DNA of 64,000 nt from Mucilaginibacter xinganensis. GTDB lineage: Bacteria; Bacteroidota; Bacteroidia; Sphingobacteriales; Sphingobacteriaceae. Position 1 is the stretch's first letter; each line of letters begins with the position of its first letter. The notes under the pieces are model-generated. The model was not told the origin of the DNA and did not search any database. It was given only the letters and a program-made list of their open reading frames with translations. The stretch lies in NCBI GenBank assembly GCA_026225055.1, contig JAMFSA010000219.1:1-64000 (forward strand). Reading direction: 5' to 3'. The position numbers and the translations under genes were made by a program. This document shows, piece after piece, positions 42,527-52,383 of the stretch.

Positions 42527-43144
42527 TTAGAAAAGAGTGGTAGTGATACCTATGCTTAATGATGAAACCTGCGAATGGGTATTGTTAAACCCACGCCCCG
42601 AGAATAGTTTATAGAATGAGGGCTCGGCTATAAGCGCGAAATGTTTTACAATATAGTATTCAAAACCAACACTGGTTTTTGTTGAAAAGCTATCTTTTGT
42701 TACATCTTCTATAGCTATCCCATCATTGGTTACTATAGCCTTGTTAAAGTTTCGCATGCCCAAACCTGGTTGCATCAGCGCGTATATGCCGAGGTTTTTA
42801 AAGTGCCACCTATAGCCACCTCCGGCAAGAAAGAACGTGGCCGATACTTTGCCTTTTACAACGTTGGTAGGTAAGTTAATGGGCGCACTAACGTAGCTGT
42901 TATTCAAAGCATCGTAATTAAACCTGAAAAAGAAAGCATTAACGTATACAGGCCTGAACTCAAGGGCAGTATTTAAAATGCTGCCGTGTTTAAGTATGGT
43001 ATTATCATTATCGAGCGGGATGCCAACGCCTATTAAGGCCGGGAAGTAAAATTTGGAAGTTACGCTTTCGGGTGGTTCTGTTTGGGCATACAGCACTGAA
43101 CTACATATGATAAGGAAGATTGTAAAGATTAATTTCCTTATCAT
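42527..43144 (-). CDS. Outer-membrane beta-barrel protein
   Basis: This 205-residue protein has a signal peptide (MIRKLIFTIFLIICSSVLYAQ). A small barrel follows, with alternating strands (FFFRFNYDALNNSYV, ATFFLAGGGYRWHF, VGFEYYIVKHFALIAEPSF) and a last strand ending in Phe (GITTTLF). Its start is 37 bases from the hydroxylase gene stop on the same strand, so it may be co-transcribed with the desaturase pair. The ATG at 43144 gives a clean signal peptide. Role unknown. Confidence 0.7.
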   Translation of the reverse strand: MIRKLIFTIFLIICSSVLYAQTEPPESVTSKFYFPALIGVGIPLDNDNTILKHGSILNTALEFRPVYVNAFFFRFNYDALNNSYVSAPINLPTNVVKGKVSATFFLAGGGYRWHFKNLGIYALMQPGLGMRNFNKAIVTNDGIAIEDVTKDSFSTKTSVGFEYYIVKHFALIAEPSFYKLFSGRGFNNTHSQVSSLSIGITTTLF

Positions 43145-43181
43145 ATGCTGAAATACTGTATCGTAAATATTCAATGAGAAT

Positions 43182-44006
43182 TTATTCTTTTTTGCGCTCC
43201 AATTTTTGAAAGGGTACCTTGATGATATTCAGGTATCGGGCAGTTGTGTTTTCACACATATGGGTATCTATCCCAAATATGGTTTCCTCCCTGTCGAGTT
43301 CACAATAAGTGCCGAACAGCCTGTCCCAGATGCTTAATACATCGCCATAATTGCAATCGGTATAAGGCAACTGGTAATGGTGGTGTACATGGTGCAGGTT
43401 AGGGGTAATGAATATTAAACCAACAACTTTATTAACGCGATGCGACAGCCTGAATTCGGTATGTGCTGTAATATTTGCAAAGGTTTGGAAAAGCTGCCTC
43501 AACAGTAAAACGCCAATTGCGGGCCCGCAAATAAATACCCATAACATTAAAAAGCAACTGCGTATGCAGGTTTCGCCGGGATGTTCGCGTACGGTAGTGG
43601 ATACATCAACCATCAGATCGCTATGGTGTACCAGGTGGAATTTCCATAGCCTGTCAAACTTATGCATGGTAACGTGGTAAATGTACTCGCAAAGGTCCAT
43701 CATGCAGAACATGATAACATAATATACCCACCTGTTATGATGAAAAGGAACGAAATTAATGAGCCCCCAATGGTGCAAAACTGCCCAATTGGAGATCATT
43801 ACAATAAATATGGTTATAAAAAGCTGTATGGGCAGTGCTGTGAAAATAAACATCATGTTGGTTGATGTATGTTTCCACTTTTTTGTTAATCCTTCAATAG
43901 AAAAAACGAATTCGGCAAGCCATAGTGAGGTAATTAAACCGGCATATAGCAATACCTGCGCAGCATCCTCATGTTGAAAGAAGAAATGTTTAAGAGCAAC
44001 GATCAT
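43182..44006 (-). CDS. Sterol desaturase/fatty-acid hydroxylase family protein
   Basis: This 274-residue integral membrane di-iron enzyme has His boxes HVTMH (111-115), HLVHH (124-128) and HHVHHH (205-210) on the cytoplasmic side of four or five helices. This superfamily includes C-5 sterol desaturase, sphingolipid C4-hydroxylase and fatty-acid 2-hydroxylase. The first box is H-x3-H without the usual Arg. It lies 41 bases after a DEGS-like desaturase on the same strand, which favours a lipid hydroxylase acting on ceramide or fatty chains; this is inference. Confidence 0.9.
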   Translation of the reverse strand: MIVALKHFFFQHEDAAQVLLYAGLITSLWLAEFVFSIEGLTKKWKHTSTNMMFIFTALPIQLFITIFIVMISNWAVLHHWGLINFVPFHHNRWVYYVIMFCMMDLCEYIYHVTMHKFDRLWKFHLVHHSDLMVDVSTTVREHPGETCIRSCFLMLWVFICGPAIGVLLLRQLFQTFANITAHTEFRLSHRVNKVVGLIFITPNLHHVHHHYQLPYTDCNYGDVLSIWDRLFGTYCELDREETIFGIDTHMCENTTARYLNIIKVPFQKLERKKE

Positions 44007-44047
44007 AGTTATATTTAATAGGGGCTTCCAAATATAGCATTTCCCGG

Positions 44048-45046
44048 TTAAATTTTCATTTCAACATCAGGTTTTGAAACATCTGTAAGTGCAACTTTAC
44101 CTCTTTCTTTTCTTAATATCCTGTTAAACAATGATATTTCACGATCAAATAAAAAGCGGAAAAATAATTTGGTCCACGAAGTATGATAGTATAAAGTATC
44201 ATAATAATCAGGGGCGGTCTTTTTTATCTCTGGTAATTTGTTCCATGGGATAGATGGGAAATCATGATGCTCGTTATGGAAGCCTACATTAAAGGCTACA
44301 ACGTTAAAGTTACCATAGTAGCTATAGGTTTCCTGTTCAACACTGTGGGTAAGGTAATGTTCCTGTATCCAGCGGGCGCCCAATGGATGCAGGCCAACTG
44401 AAAAGGAAAAGCTCAATAATAAAAACGCGATAGCATGCCAGCCAAAAAACACCCAGATAATGGTTGTAAAAGCCGCCTGTACTAAGATATTGGCAACTAT
44501 CCACCAATCGAAAGTTTGGATCTCTCTTAATCTTGATAAGCGGAATACCTGGAAAACCGGGTAAAATAATAGCCACATGGCTTTACCGAAAAATGAATTG
44601 TTGATCATTTTTGCTTCCCAGCGATTAGGAAGATCGGCATCAAGCTCATGCACACCCTGGAAGGAGTGATGCTTGATATGATAACGCTCAAATGAAATAG
44701 AACTCGGGAAAATTTGCGGCATATTGGCAAACATACCAGCCCAGCGGTTAGCCGAGCGGCCTTTGAAAAGCAGTTGATGCGCGCACTCATGGATCATTAC
44801 GAATAATGCATGATCGGCAAATGCGCCTAATAGATATGCTGCACCGAAGATTATCCACCAGGATTGATCCCTCACCAGCCATGCCAACCCCACCTGGAAC
44901 GCCACCAAACCTATAATAGCAAATATGGTAAGCGGGTTTTTCCCTATCAGGTTACGCATTTGCGGAAACTGTTTTAAAATTTGCTTTGTACGTGTACGAT
45001 GTGGCTCCGAAACCTGTGAATAAACGAAATCGGTTTTATTGATCAT
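44048..45046 (-). CDS. DEGS-like membrane fatty-acid desaturase (sphingolipid delta-4 type)
   Basis: This 332-residue membrane desaturase has His boxes HECAH (86-90), HIKHH (123-127) and HNEHHD (257-262). The opening FVYSQVSEPHRTRTKQIL matches the lipid-DES N-terminal pattern of eukaryotic dihydroceramide desaturases (FxW.Y...PH..RR..IL). Also present are GMFANMP, SFERYHIKHH, GLHPLGARWIQEHYL, ETYSYYG, FNVGFHNEHHDFPSIPW and a PDYYDTLYYHTSW-like tail, each with a counterpart in DEGS1 as I recall it. The family introduces a 4,5-trans double bond or C4 hydroxyl into the long-chain base. The host group makes sphingolipids, so the substrate is plausible. Confidence 0.9.
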   Translation of the reverse strand: MINKTDFVYSQVSEPHRTRTKQILKQFPQMRNLIGKNPLTIFAIIGLVAFQVGLAWLVRDQSWWIIFGAAYLLGAFADHALFVMIHECAHQLLFKGRSANRWAGMFANMPQIFPSSISFERYHIKHHSFQGVHELDADLPNRWEAKMINNSFFGKAMWLLFYPVFQVFRLSRLREIQTFDWWIVANILVQAAFTTIIWVFFGWHAIAFLLLSFSFSVGLHPLGARWIQEHYLTHSVEQETYSYYGNFNVVAFNVGFHNEHHDFPSIPWNKLPEIKKTAPDYYDTLYYHTSWTKLFFRFLFDREISLFNRILRKERGKVALTDVSKPDVEMKI

Positions 45047-45175
45047 ATTATATTTATTATTCCTTTTCTTTATAAAGCAGGGTAGGGGGCGGCCTGGTTT
45101 AATAATATCTATTATTTATAACGATACGCTTCAATAATAATTATAAAATCTGGTAAAATCACCGAAATGTAATAT

Positions 45176-46180
45176 TTATTGTAATTTAAATACTAACACC
45201 TTGAAACTGTTGGGTAAAGCCTTACGTGTACCCGTTTCAACGTCGGCAACACTTAAATATATTTTATGCGTTTTGGTATCCAAAGCCATTGTACGCGCCC
45301 TGTTTTGAGTTTTTAATGTTTGGATAACCGTATAATTATCGGCGCTTAATTGTTTAATAATAGTTGTTGTGCCATCGCCGCATGAGGCAAATATTAATTT
45401 GGTTTCCGGATCGAAAGCAACAGCATCAACACCCGCACCAATTGGTAGAGTAGCAATAATCTTACCATTATTTACATCAACCACACTTATACCTTTATTT
45501 TCGCGGCATACGCTGAATACACGGCCATTTGCAGCGTCCAATGCCAAGCCTGTTGGGCCTCCGCATGGGTTCAAGGGGTAATTTTTAATAACCTTTAAAG
45601 CTTTAACATCAATAACATTCAGGCTGCTTTTATCTTCAAGGTTGTTGTAGATCTTGCCTTTGCCGTCAGATACAGCAAATTCAGGGCCGCCGCCCAATGC
45701 AACAGTACCAACCTGTTTAAGAGTGTTTGGGTCAACTACCGACGAGTTATTACTCTCACCATTAAAACTAAAAACACGATCAGAATAGGGGTCATAAATT
45801 ATAGCGTCGGGGCCATTAGCATCGGTAAGTGATATGGTGGCTATGGTTGCCAGGGTTTTCAGATCAAATGCTACTACTGCGTTAGCTTTACCATCGCTGA
45901 TAAAGCCACGGTTTGCTTTATTATCAATGGCTATGCCATGTATGCCTTTCAAGTTGCTGATAACACCAGCGGGCTGCTCCGTATCCAAATCGATAACATT
46001 AACTGACGTGCCGTGCGAAACATATAAACGGTGGTTTACATTATCAATTGAAAGGTAATCCCATCCGGCATCGCCCGGTAGCGGGATGGTTTTATCGGCT
46101 ACATAAGTTTGCGCGTGTACTGCAAAGGGAGCAATACCAATGGTAGCCAGCAGGCTAAGTGTTAAAAATATCTTATTCAT
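45176..46180 (-). CDS. Exported YncE/YVTN-type beta-propeller protein
   Basis: This 334-residue protein has a signal peptide (MNKIFLTLSLLATIGIAPFAVHA). About seven blades of YVTN/NHL-like repeats follow: GWDYLSIDNVNHRLYVSHGTSVNVIDL, GIAIDNKANRGFISDGKANAVVAFD, and similar (key D....RLYVS, ..V.VID). Such periplasmic propellers bind partners or metals; no enzyme activity is indicated. It is upstream of the desaturase on the same strand, with a 130-base gap, so co-transcription is possible. Confidence 0.85.
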   Translation of the reverse strand: MNKIFLTLSLLATIGIAPFAVHAQTYVADKTIPLPGDAGWDYLSIDNVNHRLYVSHGTSVNVIDLDTEQPAGVISNLKGIHGIAIDNKANRGFISDGKANAVVAFDLKTLATIATISLTDANGPDAIIYDPYSDRVFSFNGESNNSSVVDPNTLKQVGTVALGGGPEFAVSDGKGKIYNNLEDKSSLNVIDVKALKVIKNYPLNPCGGPTGLALDAANGRVFSVCRENKGISVVDVNNGKIIATLPIGAGVDAVAFDPETKLIFASCGDGTTTIIKQLSADNYTVIQTLKTQNRARTMALDTKTHKIYLSVADVETGTRKALPNSFKVLVFKLQ

Positions 46181-46269
46181 ATTTATGCTGTAATAATTAT
46201 AAATGTCTGTTACGATTCTGTTAAAATTCTGTTGTTTAATATCTTTTTTATGATGTTATTCTTTACCAC

Positions 46270-46880
46270 ACGTCATTGCTGTAAGGGTACGAAGCAATCC
46301 CCGACTTTGCAGGCTGGATATGCATAATTTGTTACCTGTCTCATGGTATCGCTTTTCGCTAATAAGTCACTTTTTGTCTTGATACAAAAAGTAACCAAAA
46401 AAATCAAGACAACAAGGATGCTTCCGCGCTCCCTGCCGGTTCTTGACGCTTTTTTCGCTGTTCAAATACTTCGTATTCTCACATCACCCAAAAAGCTAAA
46501 CCGTCATTCCCGCCTCTACGCTGGCCCACCCTTGTTGTCAGGGCCTACGCTTTTTGAACACGGTTCATTCAAAGTCCTCTCTATTGGAGAGGATTTAGAT
46601 GGGGTTCCTGTCAGTAGAACAGCTTCGGACGAAAGCAGGAAAAACGATGGTGGCCTTGTGTGCAATGGCAGGGCATAGGAAATTTTTGCAGTGCATGGGC
46701 CGATGCGCGCAATATGGCCGCAAATGTTTCCAGCCCAGGTTTTGCCTGATTTGCAGCGCGAAGGCCTCGTGCGGCAAAGAAGCATTTCTACTGACTAGCC
46801 TTTTTGGTCCTTTTGTGGCGAAGACAAAAGGACTAAGCCTCCGCGGCAATGAGCGGCTGCGCAAGACATTCACGCTTGAC
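46270..46880. repeat. Dispersed composite repeat, copy 3 (inverted orientation, modules B and A)
   Basis: This fills the 0.7-kb gap before the efflux operon. A degenerate ATTGC..GAAGCAATCCCC tag at 46274-46305 is followed by module B (46335-46560) with stems 46369-46377/46384-46392 and 46374-46383/46403-46412. Module A in reverse (46610-46870) follows, with GTCCTTTTGT/ACAAAAGGAC. It is the most complete copy (about 530 bp) and shows that A and B form one unit with inverted ends. Long open frames inside on both strands are not credible genes. Confidence 0.88.
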
Positions 46881-46892
46881 ATAGCCAAAAGC

Positions 46893-49800
46893 TTACTTTT
46901 TATGATGATTCAGTTCCAAAATTTCAAGATGCGGATTTACATCGCCTTTACGGTATAGTATAAGCAGCAGGCTTGGTAAAACTATCAGCAACAATGGCAA
47001 TGCAGCTAAAAAACCGCCTATTACGGCTATGGCCAATGGCTGATGCAACTGCGCGCCTGCACCAATACCCAGTGCCAGCGGCATTAATGCAATAATAGCG
47101 CCTACGGCTGTCATCAGTTTAGGGCGTAAGCGAGTTGATATGGAATAGATGATCGCATCATTAACATTGCTTTCCAACACGCTTTGCTTAAACTGTAGAA
47201 AGGTGAATATGGAGTTTTCGCCGATAATCCCTACTATCATTACCAAACCGGTATAGCTGCCCACATTGAGCGGTGTATTGGTAAGGAACAGGGCCAATAA
47301 ACTACCGGCCGTGCCCAAAACAGCCACAAACAATATCAATATAGCTATCCTAAACTGCTTAAAGAGGAAGATGATAACACCGAATACCAACAAACAGGCG
47401 GATATCAATATATAAAATAGCTCTTTAAATGATTGCTGCTGTTGGGCGGCCTCGCCGCCGTACTCAACATGATAGCCTTGCGGCAGGCTTATTTGGCCGA
47501 TGCCCTTTTTAATGCCAGCCATTACGGTGCCCAGATCTGATTTTTCCAACCGGGCGCTTATGATACCCATTGATTGCAGGTTTTCGCGGTTTAACTCCGC
47601 TTCGCCACCCGTAAGCGATACATCTGCTACCTGGTTTATAGGGATCATCTGGCCCTTTGGTAAAAATATGCTCAGTTTTTTTACTTCATCAATACTTAAT
47701 GAGCGGTTGCCCGGATACACCATACGAATGGATGACTGTTGTTCTTTTTCAACCATTGTACCTACTACGTTACCTTCCAATGCTATTTGCGCCTGCGATT
47801 GCAGCTGGAGCGGGGTAATATTATACTGCGCCAGCATATCATAGTTAGGGTTGATGGATACCGAAGGACCGGCAATTACAATGCCATCAAAAACATCGGC
47901 AGTACCTTTTACATGACTTACCGCGCTGGCTATTTGTTTCGATAGGTCCTGCAATTTCTGCTGGTCGGTACCAAAAATTTTTATCTCGATTGGCTGCGCC
48001 GACGACATCAAGTCGCCAAGCATATCTTTTATGGCCTGTCCCAAATCTATTACCAGTTCGGGCTGGGTTGATGCTATCTTTTCGCGAAGATCGCTGATCA
48101 CCTCTTCGGTAGTTTTTTTATGATCTTTTTTAAGCTGGATGAGATAATCGCCGCTATTAGGTTCGGTGATAAAAAACCCCATCTGTGTACCTGTTCTGCG
48201 CGAATAGGCCTCTACATCAGGTTCTTTAATGATGATTTTTTCCACTTCGCGCAATATGCGGTCGGTTTCCTCAAGTGAGGTGCCGGGAGGCGAAGTATAA
48301 TCTAATACTATGCTGCCTTCATCCATATCGGGCAAAAAACCTGTTTTAAGGAATGGCGGAATAATTACTATTACCACTATAAGACCAATCACTATCAGTA
48401 CACTCAACCATGGGCGCATGATAAACCACGATACCCATTGCTGTTTCTTTATGTTTTCGTGCCTGGCTTTTTTTGCTTTGGCAATGTCACTTAATTTGGG
48501 TTTACGGGTAAGTAGCAGGTAAATAACCGGCAGGCCTATCCACGTAACAAAAAATGAGCATATCAAGGTGATGATCATGGTATTGGTAAGCACACTAAAA
48601 TATGCGCCCGCAACACCCGACATAAACAGGAACGGGATGAAAATTACGATAGTACTTAATGACGACCCGATCATGGCCGGGAAAAGGTAGTCGATGGATT
48701 TTTTTAGCAGGTTGCTGGTCAATTCATCTGCATACTCCTCGTGCATACGGTGGATCTGCTCTACTACCACAATTGCATCATCAATAATTAAACCTATGGA
48801 TGCAGCCAGTGCGCCCAAAGTCATGATGTTGAAGGTATAACCAATGCCATACAGCACAATAAGTGTTAGCGCCAGGGTAACCGGTATGGTTATCAATATA
48901 GTTAAACTGGCTTTTACCGAACGCAAGAATATTATAGCTACAACTATAGCCAGCAGTAAACCTATCCATAAGCTATCGCTTACGCTTTTAACAGCATCAT
49001 GCACAAAATCGGCCTGGATGTAGTAAGGTTTAATGGTAACATCAGATGGCAGAATTTTTTGCAGGTCCTGGATCTTCTGGTCCATGTCATCTGATACAGA
49101 GATGAGGTTAGCGCCGGGTTGTTTTATTACAGCTACTAATACGGCATCGTGGCCGTTGGCGTTAATTTTTGTATAGTCGATACCTTCACTCACCTGCACA
49201 TCGGCAACATCCTTTAGCTGGATGGTGCGTTTACGGTCGTTACTGATGATCATATCCTCCAGCTCGCTTTTGGTGGAGAGCGTGGCATCAGTTATGGTAA
49301 GGTACATTCGTTTATAATCAGATAAATAACCGCCCGATTTTACAAAGTTGGTTTGGTTGAGCGCGGTGTTAATTATATCGGGAGTAACGCCCAGCGAACT
49401 TATTTTTTGTCGGTTAAGTATCAGCCAGTATTCCTTTACCTTACCACCGGTTACCCTTATCTCGGCCACGCCATCAACCTGTGATAGAAATGGCTTAACG
49501 GTGTAAGTTGCGAGTTGCCTTAACTCAATAGGGCTGCGGCTATGGCTCTCCAATGTATAACCACTTACCGGCAGAATAGATGGGTTCATTTTTTCAACCG
49601 TAATGTTTACATCAGGTGGGAGTTCATTTTTTATCTGGTCAGTAGCAGTTTGTATTCGTTGCAGGCTCAGGTCTATATCCGCGTTCCAATCCATAAAAGC
49701 AGAGATCTCACAGCTGCCGCGACTGGTGGTACTACGCACCAGTTGCAGGCCGGGAACCTGTTTTATAGCATTCTCCAGCGGCCGGGTTACCGTAACCATC

Positions 49801-49979
49801 ATCTTATTTACCGGCTGCAGCCCCTCATCGGCAATGATCTTGATCTTAGGGAAGGTAACATCCGGGAACAGGGATGTTTGCAATTTTGTATAGGCAAAAG
49901 TACCCCCGATGATGATAAAGAACAATACCAGCGCAATTGGCTTTTTATGCGAAATAAAGTAGTCTCTGATAGGGGTCAT
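46893..49979 (-). CDS. RND efflux transporter permease (HAE1/CzcA-like)
   Basis: This 1028-residue inner-membrane pump has 12 helices and two large periplasmic loops. TM4 carries the proton-relay pair in IGLIIDDAIVVVEQ, and the N-terminal helix is followed by LFPDVTFPKIKIIADEG. It exports drugs, lipids or metals as a trimer. The sequence alone does not fix the substrate. Its start overlaps the MFP stop (ATGA). It is the last gene of a TolC-MFP-RND operon and ends 12 bases from the composite repeat. Confidence 0.94.
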   Translation of the reverse strand: MTPIRDYFISHKKPIALVLFFIIIGGTFAYTKLQTSLFPDVTFPKIKIIADEGLQPVNKMMVTVTRPLENAIKQVPGLQLVRSTTSRGSCEISAFMDWNADIDLSLQRIQTATDQIKNELPPDVNITVEKMNPSILPVSGYTLESHSRSPIELRQLATYTVKPFLSQVDGVAEIRVTGGKVKEYWLILNRQKISSLGVTPDIINTALNQTNFVKSGGYLSDYKRMYLTITDATLSTKSELEDMIISNDRKRTIQLKDVADVQVSEGIDYTKINANGHDAVLVAVIKQPGANLISVSDDMDQKIQDLQKILPSDVTIKPYYIQADFVHDAVKSVSDSLWIGLLLAIVVAIIFLRSVKASLTILITIPVTLALTLIVLYGIGYTFNIMTLGALAASIGLIIDDAIVVVEQIHRMHEEYADELTSNLLKKSIDYLFPAMIGSSLSTIVIFIPFLFMSGVAGAYFSVLTNTMIITLICSFFVTWIGLPVIYLLLTRKPKLSDIAKAKKARHENIKKQQWVSWFIMRPWLSVLIVIGLIVVIVIIPPFLKTGFLPDMDEGSIVLDYTSPPGTSLEETDRILREVEKIIIKEPDVEAYSRRTGTQMGFFITEPNSGDYLIQLKKDHKKTTEEVISDLREKIASTQPELVIDLGQAIKDMLGDLMSSAQPIEIKIFGTDQQKLQDLSKQIASAVSHVKGTADVFDGIVIAGPSVSINPNYDMLAQYNITPLQLQSQAQIALEGNVVGTMVEKEQQSSIRMVYPGNRSLSIDEVKKLSIFLPKGQMIPINQVADVSLTGGEAELNRENLQSMGIISARLEKSDLGTVMAGIKKGIGQISLPQGYHVEYGGEAAQQQQSFKELFYILISACLLVFGVIIFLFKQFRIAILILFVAVLGTAGSLLALFLTNTPLNVGSYTGLVMIVGIIGENSIFTFLQFKQSVLESNVNDAIIYSISTRLRPKLMTAVGAIIALMPLALGIGAGAQLHQPLAIAVIGGFLAALPLLLIVLPSLLLILYRKGDVNPHLEILELNHHKK

Positions 49980-50932
49980 GGCTGTACAATTTTAACTTTA
50001 GCTGTATCAGCCAAACCATAATTTCCGGTTGCTACAATTTTATCCTGCGGTGAGAATTTTGGTGAAAGTATCTCTACCCTGTCGCCAACCTCAATACCTT
50101 TTGTAATAGGTACTTTAATGGCAGTTGTTGGGTTGATGAGCTTCATCACCCAAAACTCTGTTTGCGTTTCGTTAGTTAAGATAGCCGATTTTGGGAGCGA
50201 TGCTGTGTTTTGTTTTGAGGTACGTACCACCCGGGCTTTTGCCACTAAATTTTCGGGGATCTGTTTATCACTGGTTATTTTGATAACTACACCCTGTGTT
50301 TGAGCGGCAGTATCAACCGTAGGCATAAATGATGCTATGCGGCCGTTGATCTTTTCGCCATCGGGCAGGGTGAGTTGCACATCCTGGTTTATTTTTACGG
50401 TGTTCTCCATTTCGTACGGCAGCTGCATAATAAATGCGAAACTGCCACGGTCGCTGATTACGGCCAGTTGTTCGCCATCCTGCACGTAGTCGCCCACCTG
50501 GTGGTTAAGTTGGGTAATATAACCATGCTCGGGAGCTGTAATGCGGTTAACGCCCGAGAATTTAAAGGTGGTATCTAAAATATTTACACTGTTGCCAATG
50601 CTCTGCGCTTCCTTGGTTTTAACGGTAAATACGGTTTCGCCTTTGTTTACAAAATGACCTATTTGCGTGTTAACCTTTTGGATATAGCCGTTGGTATTTG
50701 ATTTAATAAAGTTCTTTTGCTGAAATGCCGATTGCGCGTTCAGCGTAGTATAATCAACCATGCTGCTGTCGTTCACGCTGGTAACAGTAACGGCTACCTG
50801 CGCGTTAACGGCTTTATCGTCATCGCCGCTATCGTCCTTGGCACCGCCGCCGCATGATGTTAGCATCAACCCAATGCAGGCCAGTAAAAGCAGGGGCGCG
50901 GTAACAGTATATTTAATTATCGATTTATTCAT
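49976..50932 (-). CDS. RND efflux periplasmic adaptor (MFP) lipoprotein
   Basis: This 318-residue adaptor has a lipoprotein signal with Cys27 in GLMLTSCGGG. A lipoyl/hairpin region with VNTQIGHFVNKGETVFTVKTKEAQ and GYITQLNHQVGDYVQDGEQLAVI follows, then beta-barrel and membrane-proximal domains. The alpha hairpin is very short, as in CusB-type adaptors of Bacteroidota. The ATG at 50932 is chosen because it directly precedes the signal. It links the RND pump to the TolC homologue. Confidence 0.92.
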   Translation of the reverse strand: MNKSIIKYTVTAPLLLLACIGLMLTSCGGGAKDDSGDDDKAVNAQVAVTVTSVNDSSMVDYTTLNAQSAFQQKNFIKSNTNGYIQKVNTQIGHFVNKGETVFTVKTKEAQSIGNSVNILDTTFKFSGVNRITAPEHGYITQLNHQVGDYVQDGEQLAVISDRGSFAFIMQLPYEMENTVKINQDVQLTLPDGEKINGRIASFMPTVDTAAQTQGVVIKITSDKQIPENLVAKARVVRTSKQNTASLPKSAILTNETQTEFWVMKLINPTTAIKVPITKGIEVGDRVEILSPKFSPQDKIVATGNYGLADTAKVKIVQP

Positions 50933-50934
50933 GG

Positions 50935-52170
50935 TTATTTTGTCCAATAATTTAACTGGTTAATAAGTTGTAACCGGCTGATAACGGTTTGGGTCATCAG
51001 GTTTTTTATGCTGAGATAATTGTTGATGGCCAGTATCAGGTCGGCAATTTTCAGGTCGCCGGTTTGCAGCAGCTGGGTATCAACCTTTATCAGGCTTTCG
51101 GTGTATTTGGTTTGGTCTTTTATCTGTGCTATCAGTGTTTCATTCTCGCCGATCTGCTGGTTATACTGCGCTAATTGCTGGTGGTATTGCACATCAAAAA
51201 ATGCCTTGTAGTTTTCGCGGGTTTCTTCCTGTAACGATAGTTTTTTGTACTGCATTTTACGCTGACCGCCATCGTATATCGGCAGTACAAAAGCGAAGCC
51301 CGCGCTCATGCCAAAGTTTTTATAAGCCTGACCCATAAAATCACTATTATAACCACCATCGGCAAAAACATTTACTTTGGGTTTGTAGCTGTAGTCGATG
51401 AGTTGTTTGCTGTTGATGATCTTTAAGCTATCCAGCTTATATTGCTGAAAATAAATGCTGGTACTGGCATCGGGCGGGGTAAGTTTTTTAAGCTGCGGCT
51501 CATCCAGGTCTCTGATAGTAGTATCGGCAACACCTGCCAAATAGTTTAATGTCGCATAATCATTTTTGTAGAGCAGGCGTGCCTGTGTAAGCGCAAGTTC
51601 CTGTTGTTTTAGTGTTACTAAAAAAGTAAGGTAATCGCTTTGGTGGTATACGTTTGAACGGGTAAGTCTTTTCAGTATGTCTTCTTCGGATGTGAGCAAT
51701 TGAACCACCTGCTGGGTGAACTTGTATTGCTGCAGATCGCCATAAGCGGTAATGTACTGCGTGGTGACTGCCTTTTTCAGATCCTGCTCAGATATTTTGG
51801 AGGCGTTGGTTAACGACAGCGATTGCAGCGTAATAGCCAGCAACTGTGCGTTGATATTGTTTTTGCTTGCCAGCGATTGGTTAACGCCCAGCAATCCGTT
51901 TAACGTATGGTTATTGGTAATAGCTTCGGAGTAGCCGTAGCCATTTACAAGTGGTGCATACAAGCCGCCGCTGTTTAGGTTTACCTGTGGTTTATAACCG
52001 GCCTTTAAACGCAGACTATCAATCTCGTTTGAAGCGATCTGGTTGTGTAAATCCTTTAATAACGGGCTGTTACTTTTTGCAAGTTCAAGGTAATGATCCA
52101 GCGAATAGGTTTGCGCCAGCGTAGTTGTGTATGTGAATGCGCATATGATTATGCTGAAAAACCATTTCAT
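50935..52170 (-). CDS. TolC-family outer-membrane efflux protein
   Basis: This 411-residue protein has a signal peptide ending TTTLAQ. Two OEP repeats follow, rich in long helices (SLDHYLELAKSNSPLLKDLHNQ, QTKYTESLIKVDTQLLQTGDLKIADLILA). The segment FAFVLPIYDGGQRKMQYKK is typical of TolC/OEP. It forms the trimeric exit duct of the pump. It is the first gene of the operon, 2 bases before the adaptor start. Confidence 0.92.
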   Translation of the reverse strand: MKWFFSIIICAFTYTTTLAQTYSLDHYLELAKSNSPLLKDLHNQIASNEIDSLRLKAGYKPQVNLNSGGLYAPLVNGYGYSEAITNNHTLNGLLGVNQSLASKNNINAQLLAITLQSLSLTNASKISEQDLKKAVTTQYITAYGDLQQYKFTQQVVQLLTSEEDILKRLTRSNVYHQSDYLTFLVTLKQQELALTQARLLYKNDYATLNYLAGVADTTIRDLDEPQLKKLTPPDASTSIYFQQYKLDSLKIINSKQLIDYSYKPKVNVFADGGYNSDFMGQAYKNFGMSAGFAFVLPIYDGGQRKMQYKKLSLQEETRENYKAFFDVQYHQQLAQYNQQIGENETLIAQIKDQTKYTESLIKVDTQLLQTGDLKIADLILAINNYLSIKNLMTQTVISRLQLINQLNYWTK

Positions 52171-52383
52171 TAAGATAAATATAAGGCTTTATGTTCAGCT
52201 AAATTATAACATAATTCTGTATTAATTTTGAATGGTTAATTATAATGTCAAATTAAAAAAGAATGATTTTTGACCAGATTTGAACAGAATTTGTTTGCAC
52301 ATTGCACGAAAGTCCAGGAGTTGGAAGGAAGTTTTAATTTTACTTTCTCTAATAAAAGGGAGTATTTTAATTTATTAAACAAA

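Noticed and set aside
46343..46958. Open frames of 89 to 119 codons on both strands
   Set aside because: They fall in repeat copy 3; composition and start sites follow the repeat, not a gene, and they overlap each other on opposite strands.
49542..50021. 159-codon plus-strand frame over the RND gene start
   Set aside because: It is the antisense of the well-supported permease and adaptor genes.
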